The notes: generated by a model not told the origin, from the letters alone. A DNA stretch of 64,000 nt from Baylisascaris procyonis (GCA_037389465.1 JAZARR010000054.1:56135-120134), one strand, 5' to 3'. Positions 1-8,070 are shown, counted from the stretch's first letter. Translations and numbers: made by a program.

Positions 1-444
1 TTTGACCCCAAAGATTCGTGAACAAACAATAGAAAACGAATAAAACAAAGGAAAATTACTGTTTAACAATTGGCCTACGTTACTGTCGCTGTCCGATGTC
101 GATTGAACTGCTGATCGCTTCTCGGTGCCAGGTTTAGTCAGTTCCGAGTTGACGCGTGGCGTTCCTGATCCACCGTCGACTTGTCTCTTTGCCACTGGCG
201 TCGATCCAACCACAATCTCCGCTGGAGTCGACGATTCTGTCCACTGAGCTCCCTTCTGTGACCCGTCTACTTGTCGCGACACTCCGATTTTAATGACGCC
301 TTCCGCTCGCCAATGACCACCTTTTGGGATTCTGTCAGTTACCCAAGAATACTTCACGCTGAGGTGGCTGCTCTTAGAATACCAATATCAGATGCTGTTG
401 GTGCAACCGCCTTGTGCACCTTTCCACTGCTGTGTGAGCCACGC

Positions 445-466
445 CTCAAACTTGGGTAATTAAACC
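445..466 (-). promoter_or_regulatory. exact SL1 spliced-leader sequence inside the 3' LTR
   Basis: Second copy of the same 22 bases, at the same place in the LTR (offset 7006), again directly preceded on the sense strand by AATAAA. In the 3' LTR this position is where the polyadenylated 3' end of the element RNA would be expected. Confidence 0.95.
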
Positions 467-472
467 TTTATT
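467..472 (-). terminator. AATAAA polyadenylation signal abutting SL1 in the 3' LTR
   Basis: Sense-strand AATAAA with no spacer before SL1. Cleavage usually follows such a signal by about 10-20 nt, which would place the RNA 3' end within or just after the SL1 copy. The equivalent copy in the 5' LTR is at 7473-7478. Confidence 0.6.
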
Positions 473-1064
473 CGCATTTAAACAATCAAAACGCGACGCA
501 GAAACATTTACATATCAACAGTAAAGGATAATATGATAGTAGGTTAACATGTGATTAAGTAAACTCATATATGGTTATAAGACAAGTACGTAATGTTATA
601 ACTTCTTATAACCCGACGGAAAGAATACACATACTTATTCATAAGCCAAAACGTTAAGCGCACAACACCGATTCACTTTACACATTGTACAGTTACCGAA
701 CCTTTGGGGTTTGTTTATATAGCCTTCCTGCTGACACTTTCTTGAAGCTTATGGTCCGCCCCTTCTTTGTGCCGTTAGTTGAGTTGACAATTAACATTGT
801 TCATGGGATGACTTGATGCGCCTGTCCTCATGCACCTTTTGAGAAACAAAGCTCTCCCATGCCTTGTGAGCTTCCCACGCGCGTTGCCCTCTCTTTGAGC
901 TCAACACTTCTGAGTGGCCGACTAACAATCTCACTTTCATAATCCATTTGCACTACTTCGTTTCTTATAACTTTCTCACGTCCGCAAAACTAACTTTTGA
1001 AGCTTTAATCATCTTTTACTTTATTTATTTCTACGCACTCATTCACTCGCGCGAAGCCGCGACA

Positions 1065-1077
1065 CTCCCACCGGCCC
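1065..1077 (-). other. polypurine tract (plus-strand primer)
   Basis: On the minus strand GGGCCGGTGGGAG directly precedes the 3' LTR start TGTCGC. Position and purine bias fit the primer for plus-strand DNA synthesis. Confidence 0.65.
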
Positions 1078-1154
1078 ACATGAGAAAGCTTCCTGGGAAG
1101 TTTCTTGTACCGTTAACTTTGAAGTGATGAGGATTGTAGCAACTTCTGATTACT

Positions 1155-2252
1155 TCACTTTTTCTGCACGGTGCGTGACCTCAATACCCAATGATTTGCA
1201 TCTTCGAGCTGCGACTGTTGGACTTGGGGGGCGTTACCTTTTTCCTCTTCCCTCTGCTCACATGCCCTCACCTCTAGCGGGTAAAGGTAATTCAAAGGTC
1301 TCTCCAAATTTCCGCCAGTGGGTGTTTTTAGGACGACCTTGCGTATTTGGTTATCTTTACTTCGGTTAATGGATATGATCATTCCTGTTTTCCACTGACC
1401 TCTTGGTACCCCTTCCTCATAAATGATTACCATTTCTCCAACTTGCGGTTCTCTTGTTATCACGTTTCGCGGTCCAGTGTGTTCCATTCTTTGCTGCTCT
1501 CTTAGGCTTAGCAAGTACTCATCCCGCCACCGCTTCCAGAAATCCTCAAGGACGCGCAGACCTATTTTATATTTTTCTTGCAAAGCGATCATTTCCGATT
1601 CGGGTTTGTAACTTGGGTCTGACACCTCGTTCTGGTCCTCCGAACCAGCGATCAATAGGTTTATATGTGGGCTAACGAAATCGATCGGTCTTATTGCTTT
1701 ACCTTCGTGATTGTTTTCATAGACATAAGTGATGGGTCTGCTATTTAAGACTGCTTCAATCTCACACAGTAAAGTCTGTAACTCCTCGACTTTCAAAATC
1801 TTTCTTCCTAGGGCTTTGCTGAGTGACCGCTTAACTAAACCAATCATTCTCTCATAAGCTCCGCCCTTCCATGGTGCGTGACTAGTGATAAAGTCCCATC
1901 GTAAGCCGTTTTCACTTCCATATTGGGCCAACCCCTCTTCAAGTTCCTTTTTCTGGTGTTCACTCACCAAAATTTTTCCCGCCGACGTGAATGTAGTGGC
2001 GTTATCCGACAGAATTCTTTCGGGTACTCCTCTTCGAGCTACAAACCTTCGAAAAGTTTGAATAAACTGTTCTGCTGTTAGACTGCTAACTGTGTCTAGG
2101 TGGACGGCTCTAGTAACCAAACACGTCCATAGACATCCCCAGATCTTCGTTGTCTGACCTTTATCTTTGACTAACATGGGGCCGAAATAGTCTACTCCGG
2201 TATGTTGAAAGGGAAACGCTCGTCTTGTTCTATACGCCGGTAAAGAAGGCAT
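1155..2252 (-). CDS. Integrase catalytic core plus BEL C-terminal domain (DUF5641-like)
   Basis: Inserts the element cDNA into the host chromosome. The DDE triad is visible, counting from 2252: D21 in VDYFGP, D83 in LSDNATTF and E134 in GGAYERMIG. Residues ~230-340 hold the domain usual at the end of BEL polyproteins: a WKRWRDEYL segment and a small beta domain (VGEMVIIYEE, then RGQWKTGMI). The frame has a normal stop at 1155, 78 bp before the polypurine tract, so this is the genuine pol C-terminus. There is no envelope-like frame between it and the LTR. Confidence 0.93.
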   Translation of the reverse strand: MPSLPAYRTRRAFPFQHTGVDYFGPMLVKDKGQTTKIWGCLWTCLVTRAVHLDTVSSLTAEQFIQTFRRFVARRGVPERILSDNATTFTSAGKILVSEHQKKELEEGLAQYGSENGLRWDFITSHAPWKGGAYERMIGLVKRSLSKALGRKILKVEELQTLLCEIEAVLNSRPITYVYENNHEGKAIRPIDFVSPHINLLIAGSEDQNEVSDPSYKPESEMIALQEKYKIGLRVLEDFWKRWRDEYLLSLREQQRMEHTGPRNVITREPQVGEMVIIYEEGVPRGQWKTGMIISINRSKDNQIRKVVLKTPTGGNLERPLNYLYPLEVRACEQREEEKGNAPQVQQSQLEDANHWVLRSRTVQKK

Positions 2253-3355
2253 GGGGGTAGCGCGAATGGGCCGCCTTCATGCTTTTTGCAAGTCAGACAT
2301 CTTCTGAGCACTCTTTTTACTACTGCTCGACCTTTCGGGATCCAAAACCGCTCTCTTACATCGCACAACGTTTTTTGCACCCCTTGATGAAAGTTTTTCT
2401 TGTGAGCTTGTTCTATGATCAGTTCTGTGACTTTATGTTTGGATGGCAGTAAAATGGGCCACTTCGTTTGGGCCAGGAGGTCTTCGTGCTCGTATCTCCC
2501 TTTACATCTTAGTAATCCGCCCATCTCTACCACCCCTAGCTGCTTCCTTAATTGATGCGGTTTGTCGTGTTGTAATGCCTCTTTTAGTTCATGGAATTGT
2601 TTATTTTGCATGATGTCCATGATTTTCATTTCCGCATATTCTAGTTCCTCCATACTTAACCCTGACTGTTGCCGTCGAGTCCCCTTTCTCATTTCTATCC
2701 ACCTGAGGACATATCCTATTACCCCTTTCAGCTTCCTCCACGTGCTGACTCGGGCCGCCACTCTTTCTAACCAATCTTCCTTCTTTTCCTGATCGTGCTG
2801 TAGTGTAGTTAGTGTTGCTACTACGCTGCTGGTCATATCCTGCTCTTGGACCTCTCCCTTCAATTTTTGATCATCGCTTAAAGGCCAATGCGTTTCATTC
2901 GTTACTAACCATTCCGGGCCCTTCCACCAAATGTTGCTGTTTGCTAAGCTTTTAGGGGTTGCACCTCTCGACGCAAGGTCAGCCGGGTTTTCTCTACCTC
3001 CGACGTGTCTGTACTCAATCCCGTAGTGCTTGTTTAGTTCTTGTACACGGTTCGCTACGAATACCGGTAACGCTCTATTACTCATTATCCAAGCTAGAGC
3101 ACATTTTGAATCGCTCCACAGTACTTTTTTCTCAATGGCCACTTTCAACTGTCTTTCCACATATACTAATGCTCTCACTCCGATAACGCATGCCATCAGT
3201 TCCAGCCTGGGTATGGAGATGTCTCTTAAAGGGCATAGTCGCGTCTTCGAGAACACTAAGTGACTCTCAGCCTTACTGTCAACTTTGCTACGTAGGTAGA
3301 TGGCCGCAGCGAAAGCGTGCTGCGAAGCGTCTACAAATGCATGCAGCTGTAACAT
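2192..3355 (-). CDS. RNase H and integrase zinc-binding domain, frame-broken at both ends
   Basis: RNase H degrades the RNA strand during reverse transcription. The four acidic positions are visible, counting from 3355: D9 (HAFVDAS), E52 (PRLELMA), D82 (WSDS) and D126 (NPADLASRG). After a ~190-residue linker the integrase N-terminal zinc finger appears as H...H...C-x2-C (EQAHKKNFH, then CLTCKKHEG). The frame ends at 2192 and the integrase core continues one frame over. The break lies by a five-C run at about 2253-2257. Confidence 0.92.
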   Translation of the reverse strand: MLQLHAFVDASQHAFAAAIYLRSKVDSKAESHLVFSKTRLCPLRDISIPRLELMACVIGVRALVYVERQLKVAIEKKVLWSDSKCALAWIMSNRALPVFVANRVQELNKHYGIEYRHVGGRENPADLASRGATPKSLANSNIWWKGPEWLVTNETHWPLSDDQKLKGEVQEQDMTSSVVATLTTLQHDQEKKEDWLERVAARVSTWRKLKGVIGYVLRWIEMRKGTRRQQSGLSMEELEYAEMKIMDIMQNKQFHELKEALQHDKPHQLRKQLGVVEMGGLLRCKGRYEHEDLLAQTKWPILLPSKHKVTELIIEQAHKKNFHQGVQKTLCDVRERFWIPKGRAVVKRVLRRCLTCKKHEGGPFALPPCLLYRRIEQDERFPFNIPE

Positions 3356-4556
3356 TTGCTGTCACTCCTAACAACTCTTCGATCGATTACAAACGTGGGG
3401 TATTCCATCCAGTTCATTACTATGTTGGTCCAGTTCACCTGATGTTCTGGTCTCAGTATTTCATCCCATTGGTATCCTTCTTTCCATAGTGTTTGAAAAA
3501 GGAGTTTTCCGTTTAGAAGCACTGGCGATATCAGTCCTAAGGGGTCAAAATTTGCGGAAAGGTGTGAAAGGACTTTCCTTTTTGTTAGTGCTGCACCCTC
3601 GTTTTCATCTCTATTTACGAGCCTTACGGCCAGGGTATCCTCTTGCCTATCCCACCCTAATCCAAGCACGTTTGTAATGTCTTCCTGCATTAAGTCCGCT
3701 TCTTGAAACTGGGTGACAACGGACTTGTCATTGGAGGCCCACTGCCTCAGGTTCATGGACGCTTTATCAAATATTGCTTTCGCCATGTGGTAGTGTTGCA
3801 CAGCTTCCTCTGAGGTTTCGGCACTTAAAATAACATTGTCTACGTATGTGTTTTCTTTAATCTGCTCGGTTAGTCCTCTGAATCTCTGCACTTTCGCCTT
3901 ATCCTCTTTTTCTGCTTCCTTAGCTACTTTGTCCAAATGGAACCTTAACGTTGCTCCAAGGAGGAATGGGAGGGCTACTACGCCGAACGCAACTCTTGTA
4001 AAGCGATAGGTCTTCAAATTGTCGTTGTTTAATCCTTTCTCTGGCCGATCTAGCCACAAGAACCTAGTTACATCTCGTTCTGTTTTCTTGAGAGACAGTT
4101 GAAGAAATGCTTTTTCTACGTCTGCTATCACTATTATTTTTGGAAGACGGAATCTCAACAAAATCCCCCCTAGATCGGGTAACAGTGCTGGTCCTGAATA
4201 GAGACACTCGTTTAAACTTTTTTCGCGCTTACTCGCTTTTGCTGAAGCGTCAAACACTATTCTCAGTTTGGTTGTACTTTTCGATGGGGTTATAACTGGC
4301 TGATGCGGAACGTACCTAACCGGCCCATCTGGCTTGCTTCCTCTAGCTACTTCTTCAATTATCCCCAGCTGCTCTTGCTCTCGCAGAGTTTGGTCATACT
4401 TTGACAACAACTCCGGGTCTCCATGCAATCGTTTCAGCAGTGACTTGAGACGACCGAGGCTGAGTCCAAAATTATTTTCAACCTCAATTTCTTCATATTT
4501 CCATGGCCAACAGACTTGGTACCGACCGTCGATAAATTCAACTGTCTTATCGAAAC
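3331..4556 (-). CDS. Reverse transcriptase of the BEL element, frame-broken at both ends
   Basis: RNA-dependent DNA polymerase copying the element RNA inside the particle. RT similarity begins near 4556, upstream of the first alternative start codon at 4428. Counting from 4428, RT block A contains IADVEKAFLQL (catalytic D103), block B has FGVVALPFLLGATL, and block C is YVDN at 195-198. The second aspartate of the common YVDD is thus asparagine, a variant I believe also occurs in other BEL elements. Thumb and connection follow (FDPLGLISPV, LFQTLW). The frame closes at 3331, 24 bases into the RNase H frame. Confidence 0.92.
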
Positions 4557-5270
4557 ATTCCAGTGCCCGTCGTTTTCTTGATCTTTGGATTGTTCGTTCA
4601 CCCCAATACTTTCAAGCTTCCAAAATTTCTCAACCTCTGCCCACTGGTCCTCTGTACCGCTAGCACCTCCGACGACGTTCACCCCACAATAGGTATGGAT
4701 CTCTTCCTCTTTTTCAAGCCGTCCTCCTATCATAGATCCTACCTTCGTCGATATACGGTACAAGTTATTCGCGAGTTTTTGAGGTGCGCCACTACCCATC
4801 AGTTCCCAATAAAAATCCGATCCTATAAGAATCCCTGGGGCCACTATCAGCTCTTGTCCCAAATCTTCTCCCTCTTTCTCTTGTTTGAGCGGTTTCCGAC
4901 AGGTTAATTCCCTAACTAACCTCGGGACAACGTTCACTTCTATAACCTGCGTCTTCCCCTTCTCGAGACAAAGTCCAACTTCTACCAACTGGGATTCCAA
5001 CTTCTTTGCCCGTTTGGAAGCGAAGGTGTCAAGCGAAATAACCTCTGATGTAATAGGACTCAGCTTGAGCTGCTTTGCCATCGATGTTGTAATAAAGGAT
5101 CGCTGCGAACCGCTATCAAACAGTGCGTAAGTCTCCAGTATAGGGCTCCTCTCATCTTTTGGATTATATATATCTACTCGAATAGTAGGAAGGTACACTT
5201 TAGTATCGCGAGCGACTAGGTTTCTGCACTCTCCCTCGACGATTTCCTTGAACTCCTTATTTGTGGCCAT
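4434..5270 (-). CDS. BEL aspartic protease (DUF1758-like) and linker to RT, frame-broken at its 3' end
   Basis: Retropepsin-type protease that would cut the polyprotein. The catalytic motif LFDSGSQRSFI gives D52-S53-G54 counted from the ATG at 5270. As usual for retroelements only one half-site is present, so the enzyme would work as a dimer. The domain occupies about residues 25-190, and a charged linker (EVEKFWKLESIG) follows, which in this family leads into RT. At about 4556 the family sequence moves one frame over, and the last ~40 residues of this frame are unrelated. The ATG at 5270 may be only an internal methionine, since BEL elements normally carry gag-pol as one frame. Confidence 0.88.
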   Translation of the reverse strand: MATNKEFKEIVEGECRNLVARDTKVYLPTIRVDIYNPKDERSPILETYALFDSGSQRSFITTSMAKQLKLSPITSEVISLDTFASKRAKKLESQLVEVGLCLEKGKTQVIEVNVVPRLVRELTCRKPLKQEKEGEDLGQELIVAPGILIGSDFYWELMGSGAPQKLANNLYRISTKVGSMIGGRLEKEEEIHTYCGVNVVGGASGTEDQWAEVEKFWKLESIGVNEQSKDQENDGHWNVSIRQLNLSTVGTKSVGHGNMKKLRLKIILDSASVVSSHC

Positions 5271-6148
5271 TTGTGTGGGGAGGTCACAGCATTGGCTTGA
5301 GCCCGCTCCTGCTCAACTACCACGGCATTGGTTTGAAATGTCACCTGTCGATTTGGTGAAGTTCTAGGTGGACGCTGACTAATTGTCTTCAGTCCTTCAC
5401 TTGCGGGCTCCTCGTTGGAACCCCCCTCTAATTGTACTACTGACCTAGAAGCCCACTCCGGCTGCTGCATTGTGCCTGATTCCCTCTGTTGCCAGTTGGT
5501 ATTGGGTCTGCCATTTGGGTTGATTGCTTGATCGTGTTCGTTTGGTCTCATTCGCGCTTGGTTATTCATTTGCATTGTTGGACTCCGCCACGATAAATTA
5601 ACCCTCTCTCTCTGTGGACAAAGTGCACTGTGATGACTACCTCGACAATAGAAGCAAGGTTTAGTGAATTTACAATTCCTGCTTTTGTGACCTTCTCGCA
5701 GACATCTAAAACATAACTTGAGATCTGTGATGCGTTGTTCTCGGTCAGTAATCCTTCTATATCTCAAGCACTCATCCGCAAAATGGGCCTGCGCACATAA
5801 CGCACAACCTTTCTCAGTATAATTTTTCGCGGCTGTGAAGGCCGTTGCTACGCTTGTTCCGTTTCGCGGAAATTCCGCGTGTGACGTTCTCCTTTCACTG
5901 TCTTTTATGCTTGCTATCTCTTCCTTCCTCCTCATATAACAGTCTAGCGCACCCTTTACCATCTCCATATCCCATTCTTGTTCTACCTTATCCCTCAACA
6001 TCTCTTCCAGAATGGAGGGAGGGAGTTTTTGCAGAACCGATAGTACTGATGAGGGGTTGTCGAGTGGTTCTTTAAGAGCCCTCAACTGTTTGCAAACCCT
6101 AGACAAGGCCTCCCAAATCTCTTCATATCGCTTAACTTGTCCGAACAA
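5216..6148 (-). CDS. Gag, C-terminal part with three CCHC-like zinc knuckles (nucleocapsid), frame-broken at both ends
   Basis: Continuation of Gag in the next frame; it has no genuine start of its own. After a helical segment it carries three cysteine-histidine knuckles in succession: CALCAQAHFADEC, CFRCLREGHKSRNC and CFYCRGSHHSALC. The middle one is a canonical CX2CX4HX4C; the other two have one residue less before the histidine. Such knuckles bind the genomic RNA. A polar Q/N/R/S-rich tail leads towards the protease. The frame closes at 5216, overlapping the protease frame that opens at 5270; the break lies near a short C run (about 5270-5282). Confidence 0.88.
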   Translation of the reverse strand: MFGQVKRYEEIWEALSRVCKQLRALKEPLDNPSSVLSVLQKLPPSILEEMLRDKVEQEWDMEMVKGALDCYMRRKEEIASIKDSERRTSHAEFPRNGTSVATAFTAAKNYTEKGCALCAQAHFADECLRYRRITDREQRITDLKLCFRCLREGHKSRNCKFTKPCFYCRGSHHSALCPQRERVNLSWRSPTMQMNNQARMRPNEHDQAINPNGRPNTNWQQRESGTMQQPEWASRSVVQLEGGSNEEPASEGLKTISQRPPRTSPNRQVTFQTNAVVVEQERAQANAVTSPHKWPQIRSSRKSSRESAET

Positions 6149-6837
6149 GCCGGTAACATTTGCAGTGTTCGGTATAGGTGCCTCCTTACGATAACTGGAT
6201 TACCAAACTTTTCTGCTAGGAGGTCTTTAGCTTCTTGGTAACTTTCATTGGTAATGGGTAGCCCCGCGATAGCTTCTTTCGCATTCCCATGTAAACAACT
6301 CGCTAGATGTGTCATTTTTATCACTGGCGGAATTGGTTGCTCATCTACCACCGCTGCAAAGGAATCCCAAAATTCTCTCCATTCTAGGGGGTCGCCATGG
6401 AATTGGGGGAGAGTTGCTCGGGGCAATTCTGTTTTCCATCCCTTTTCTTCTTGTTTAGCTTCTAGAAGCGGCAATGTTTTATCTGCTAAGTCTAATTGTG
6501 CGAGCTTGCACTTCAGAGTAGCTACTGCCTCATCTGCCTTATCAACTACTTCCAGGAAGCTGTCTTCGGCCTCACACTCTTTCTCATACCGCTCACTCTC
6601 CTTTTGTTGCTTCTCTCCAGTTAGACCTATCAGGAGCTCTCTCCACGCGGTATGGCTCTTATTTATCTTTTCTACATCCGTTTCTATTCGCATAAGGTCC
6701 TCTGTAACGCGCGACCTTATAACCATTCTTTCCTCTCCAGTCTTAGGCTGCTCACTGTAATCAGGCAATTCGTCCAAGTACTTCTGAAGCCTTCCCTTGG
6801 CCAGCGTAAGCTGCTTTCGCAGACCAGCGGAAGACAT
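6082..6837 (-). CDS. Gag, N-terminal part (coiled coil + DUF1759-type capsid region), frame-broken at its 3' end
   Basis: First open frame of the element and start of its structural polyprotein. The first ATG in frame is at 6837; the frame is open further upstream only through non-ATG codons. Residues ~1-110 are charged and helical, consistent with coiled coil. From about residue 120 comes the conserved BEL Gag segment (LPQFHGDPLEWREFWDSF..., then LLAEKFGNP) that matches the DUF1759/gag family seen in BEL polyproteins. The frame runs out at 6082 after losing similarity near 6110-6145, where the family sequence continues one frame over in the next open frame. It would assemble particles around the element RNA in the cytoplasm. 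Confidence 0.88.
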   Translation of the reverse strand: MSSAGLRKQLTLAKGRLQKYLDELPDYSEQPKTGEERMVIRSRVTEDLMRIETDVEKINKSHTAWRELLIGLTGEKQQKESERYEKECEAEDSFLEVVDKADEAVATLKCKLAQLDLADKTLPLLEAKQEEKGWKTELPRATLPQFHGDPLEWREFWDSFAAVVDEQPIPPVIKMTHLASCLHGNAKEAIAGLPITNESYQEAKDLLAEKFGNPVIVRRHLYRTLQMLPACSDKLSDMKRFGRPCLGFANS

Positions 6838-6907
6838 ATTTTCATTTATCTCTCCTACAGCAATTAAAGCCAAATTAGAGTGATTGTTAAAGGCCGACTC
6901 AGTAATG

Positions 6908-6925
6908 TCCCGGCTCGTGGCACCA
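6908..6925 (-). other. primer binding site for a tRNA 3' end
   Basis: The plus strand reads TCCCGGCTCGTGGCACCA and stops exactly at the LTR edge. It ends in CCA and fits an 18-nt tRNA 3' end, with an acceptor strand TCGTGGC plus discriminator A. On the element strand this is TGGTGCCACG..., the usual TGG start of a primer binding site with zero spacing. I did not identify the tRNA. Confidence 0.75.
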
Positions 6926-6927
6926 TG

Positions 6928-6987
6928 TATTGACCACCCTTTTTGTTGGTGGGTGTGTGTAGTGTGTATGTGTGAAGGTGGTCAATA
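6928..6987. repeat. 11-bp perfect inverted repeat at the U5 end of the LTR
   Basis: TATTGACCACC (6928-6938) and GGTGGTCAATA (6977-6987) are exact reverse complements around a 38-nt GT-rich loop. The stem ends two bases from the LTR terminus, beside the primer binding site. It could form an RNA hairpin in the genomic transcript. Confidence 0.6.
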
Positions 6988-6988
6988 A

Positions 6989-7363
6989 TTAGATTATGTA
7001 TGTTAGTTTGACCCCAAAGATTCGTGAACAAACAATAGAAAACGAATAAAACAAAGGAAAATTACTGTTTAACAATTGGCCTACGTTACTGTCGCTGTCC
7101 GATGTCGATTGAACTGCTGATCGCTTCTCGGTGCCAGGTTTAGTCAGTTCCGAGTTGACGCGTGGCGTTCCTGATCCACCGTCGACTTGTCTCTTTGCCA
7201 CTGGCGTCGATCCAACCACAATCTCCGCTGGAGTCGACGATTCTGTCCACTGAGCTCCCTTCTGTGACCCGTCTACTTGTCGCGACACTCCGATTTTAAT
7301 GACGCCTTCCGCTCGCCAATGACCACCTTTTGGGATTCTGTCAGTTACCCAAGAATACTTCAC
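6989..7363 (-). other. open frame without ATG in the U5 leader
   Basis: Downstream of SL1 the sense strand stays open for about 125 codons, rich in S, T, G, K and V, with no similarity I recognise. It has no ATG; the entire stretch from SL1 to the LTR end lacks ATG on the sense strand. The first AUG straddles the LTR/primer-site junction (6926-6924) and opens a 20-codon frame that ends before gag. I do not claim it is translated. Confidence 0.3.
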
Positions 7364-7450
7364 GCTGAGGTGGCTGCTCTTAGAATACCAATATCAGATG
7401 CTGTTGGTGCAACCGCCTTGTGCACCTTTCCACTGCTGTGTGAGCCACGC

Positions 7451-7472
7451 CTCAAACTTGGGTAATTAAACC
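7451..7472 (-). promoter_or_regulatory. exact SL1 spliced-leader sequence inside the 5' LTR
   Basis: Read on the minus strand (element sense), these 22 bases equal the nematode SL1 leader: they begin GGTTTAATTACC and end AAGTTTGAG. The next bases are GCGTGG, not the GT donor that follows SL1 in an SL RNA gene, so this is not an SL RNA gene. An AATAAA ends immediately before it. The likely role is the 5' end of the element RNA and/or its R repeat. Confidence 0.95.
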
Positions 7473-8070
7473 TTTATTCGCATTTAAACAATCAAAACGC
7501 GACGCAGAAACATTTACATATCAACAGTAAAGGATAATATGATAGTAGGTTAACATGTGATTAAGTAAACTCATATATGGTTATAAGACAAGTACGTAAT
7601 GTTATAACTTCTTATAACCCGACGGAAAGAATACACATACTTATTCATAAGCCAAAACGTTAAGCGCACAACACCGATTCACTTTACACATTGTACAGTT
7701 ACCGAACCTTTGGGGTTTGTTTATATAGCCTTCCTGCTGACACTTTCTTGAAGCTTATGGTCCGCCCCTTCTTTGTGCCGTTAGTTGAGTTGACAATTAA
7801 CATTGTTCATGGGATGACTTGATGCGCCTGTCCTCATGCACCTTTTGAGAAACAAAGCTCTCCCATGCCTTGTGAGCTTCCCACGCGCGTTGCCCTCTCT
7901 TTGAGCTCAACACTTCTGAGTGGCCGACTAACAATCTCACTTTCATAATCCATTTGCACTACTTCGTTTCTTATAACTTTCTCACGTCCGCAAAACTAAC
8001 TTTTGAAGCTTTAATCATCTTTTACTTTATTTATTTCTACGCACTCATTCACTCGCGCGAAGCCGCGACA

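Larger units (their letters stand above)
1..1064 (-). repeat. 3' LTR, partial (outer ~81 bp outside window)
   Basis: Bases 1-1064 match 7007-8070 with no indel. The inner end is TGTCGC on the minus strand at 1064, directly preceded by a purine-rich tract. The other end is missing: in the complete copy the LTR continues 81 bp further, to 6926, so the window begins inside this LTR. It contains SL1 at 445-466 and AATAAA at 467-472 (minus strand). Confidence 0.93.
1..8070 (-). mobile_element. BEL/Pao LTR retrotransposon, nearly complete, 3' LTR clipped by window start
   Basis: The element reads right to left: 5' LTR (8070-6926), primer binding site, gag, protease, reverse transcriptase, RNase H, integrase, a C-terminal BEL domain, polypurine tract and 3' LTR (1064 to beyond base 1). 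The order protease-RT-RNase H-integrase, the retropepsin motif LFDSGSQ, the YVDN RT motif and the long tail after integrase are BEL/Pao features. The two LTR copies keep a constant 7006-bp offset from base 1 to 1064 and I saw no mismatch, so insertion looks recent. Coding is broken into six frames by five apparent one-base losses without internal stops. GC content is clearly above the host flanks. The target-site duplication cannot be checked because the left flank is outside the window. Confidence 0.96.
6926..8070 (-). repeat. 5' LTR, complete, 1145 bp
   Basis: On the minus strand it runs from TGTCGC at 8070 to AATACA at 6926, a TGT...ACA terminus pair. The inner end is set by the adjoining primer binding site ending at 6925, not by the visible repeat, because the other LTR is cut by the window. 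With R taken as the SL1 copy (7472-7451), U3 is about 598 bp and U5 about 525 bp. U5 is GC-rich and has no ATG on the sense strand up to the LTR end. Confidence 0.9.

Noticed and set aside
271..459. Plus-strand 62-aa frame repeated at 7277-7465
   Set aside because: It is the antisense of the LTR leader, present twice only because the LTR is duplicated. No family resemblance.
1155..6873. Programmed ribosomal frameshifting at each gag-pol junction
   Set aside because: Five successive shifts would be unprecedented for this family, which normally has one long frame, and I see no slippery heptamer plus stem at the junctions. Single-base losses explain them better.
7451..7472. An SL RNA gene inside the LTR
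   Set aside because: SL1 is followed by GCGTGG instead of a GT splice donor, and I see no Sm-binding site or SL RNA stem-loops downstream.
7001..8070. LTR boundary at the TG of 7001
   Set aside because: That edge only reflects where the window cuts the other LTR. A TGT terminus at 6926 with a CCA-ended primer binding site directly beside it is a better boundary.
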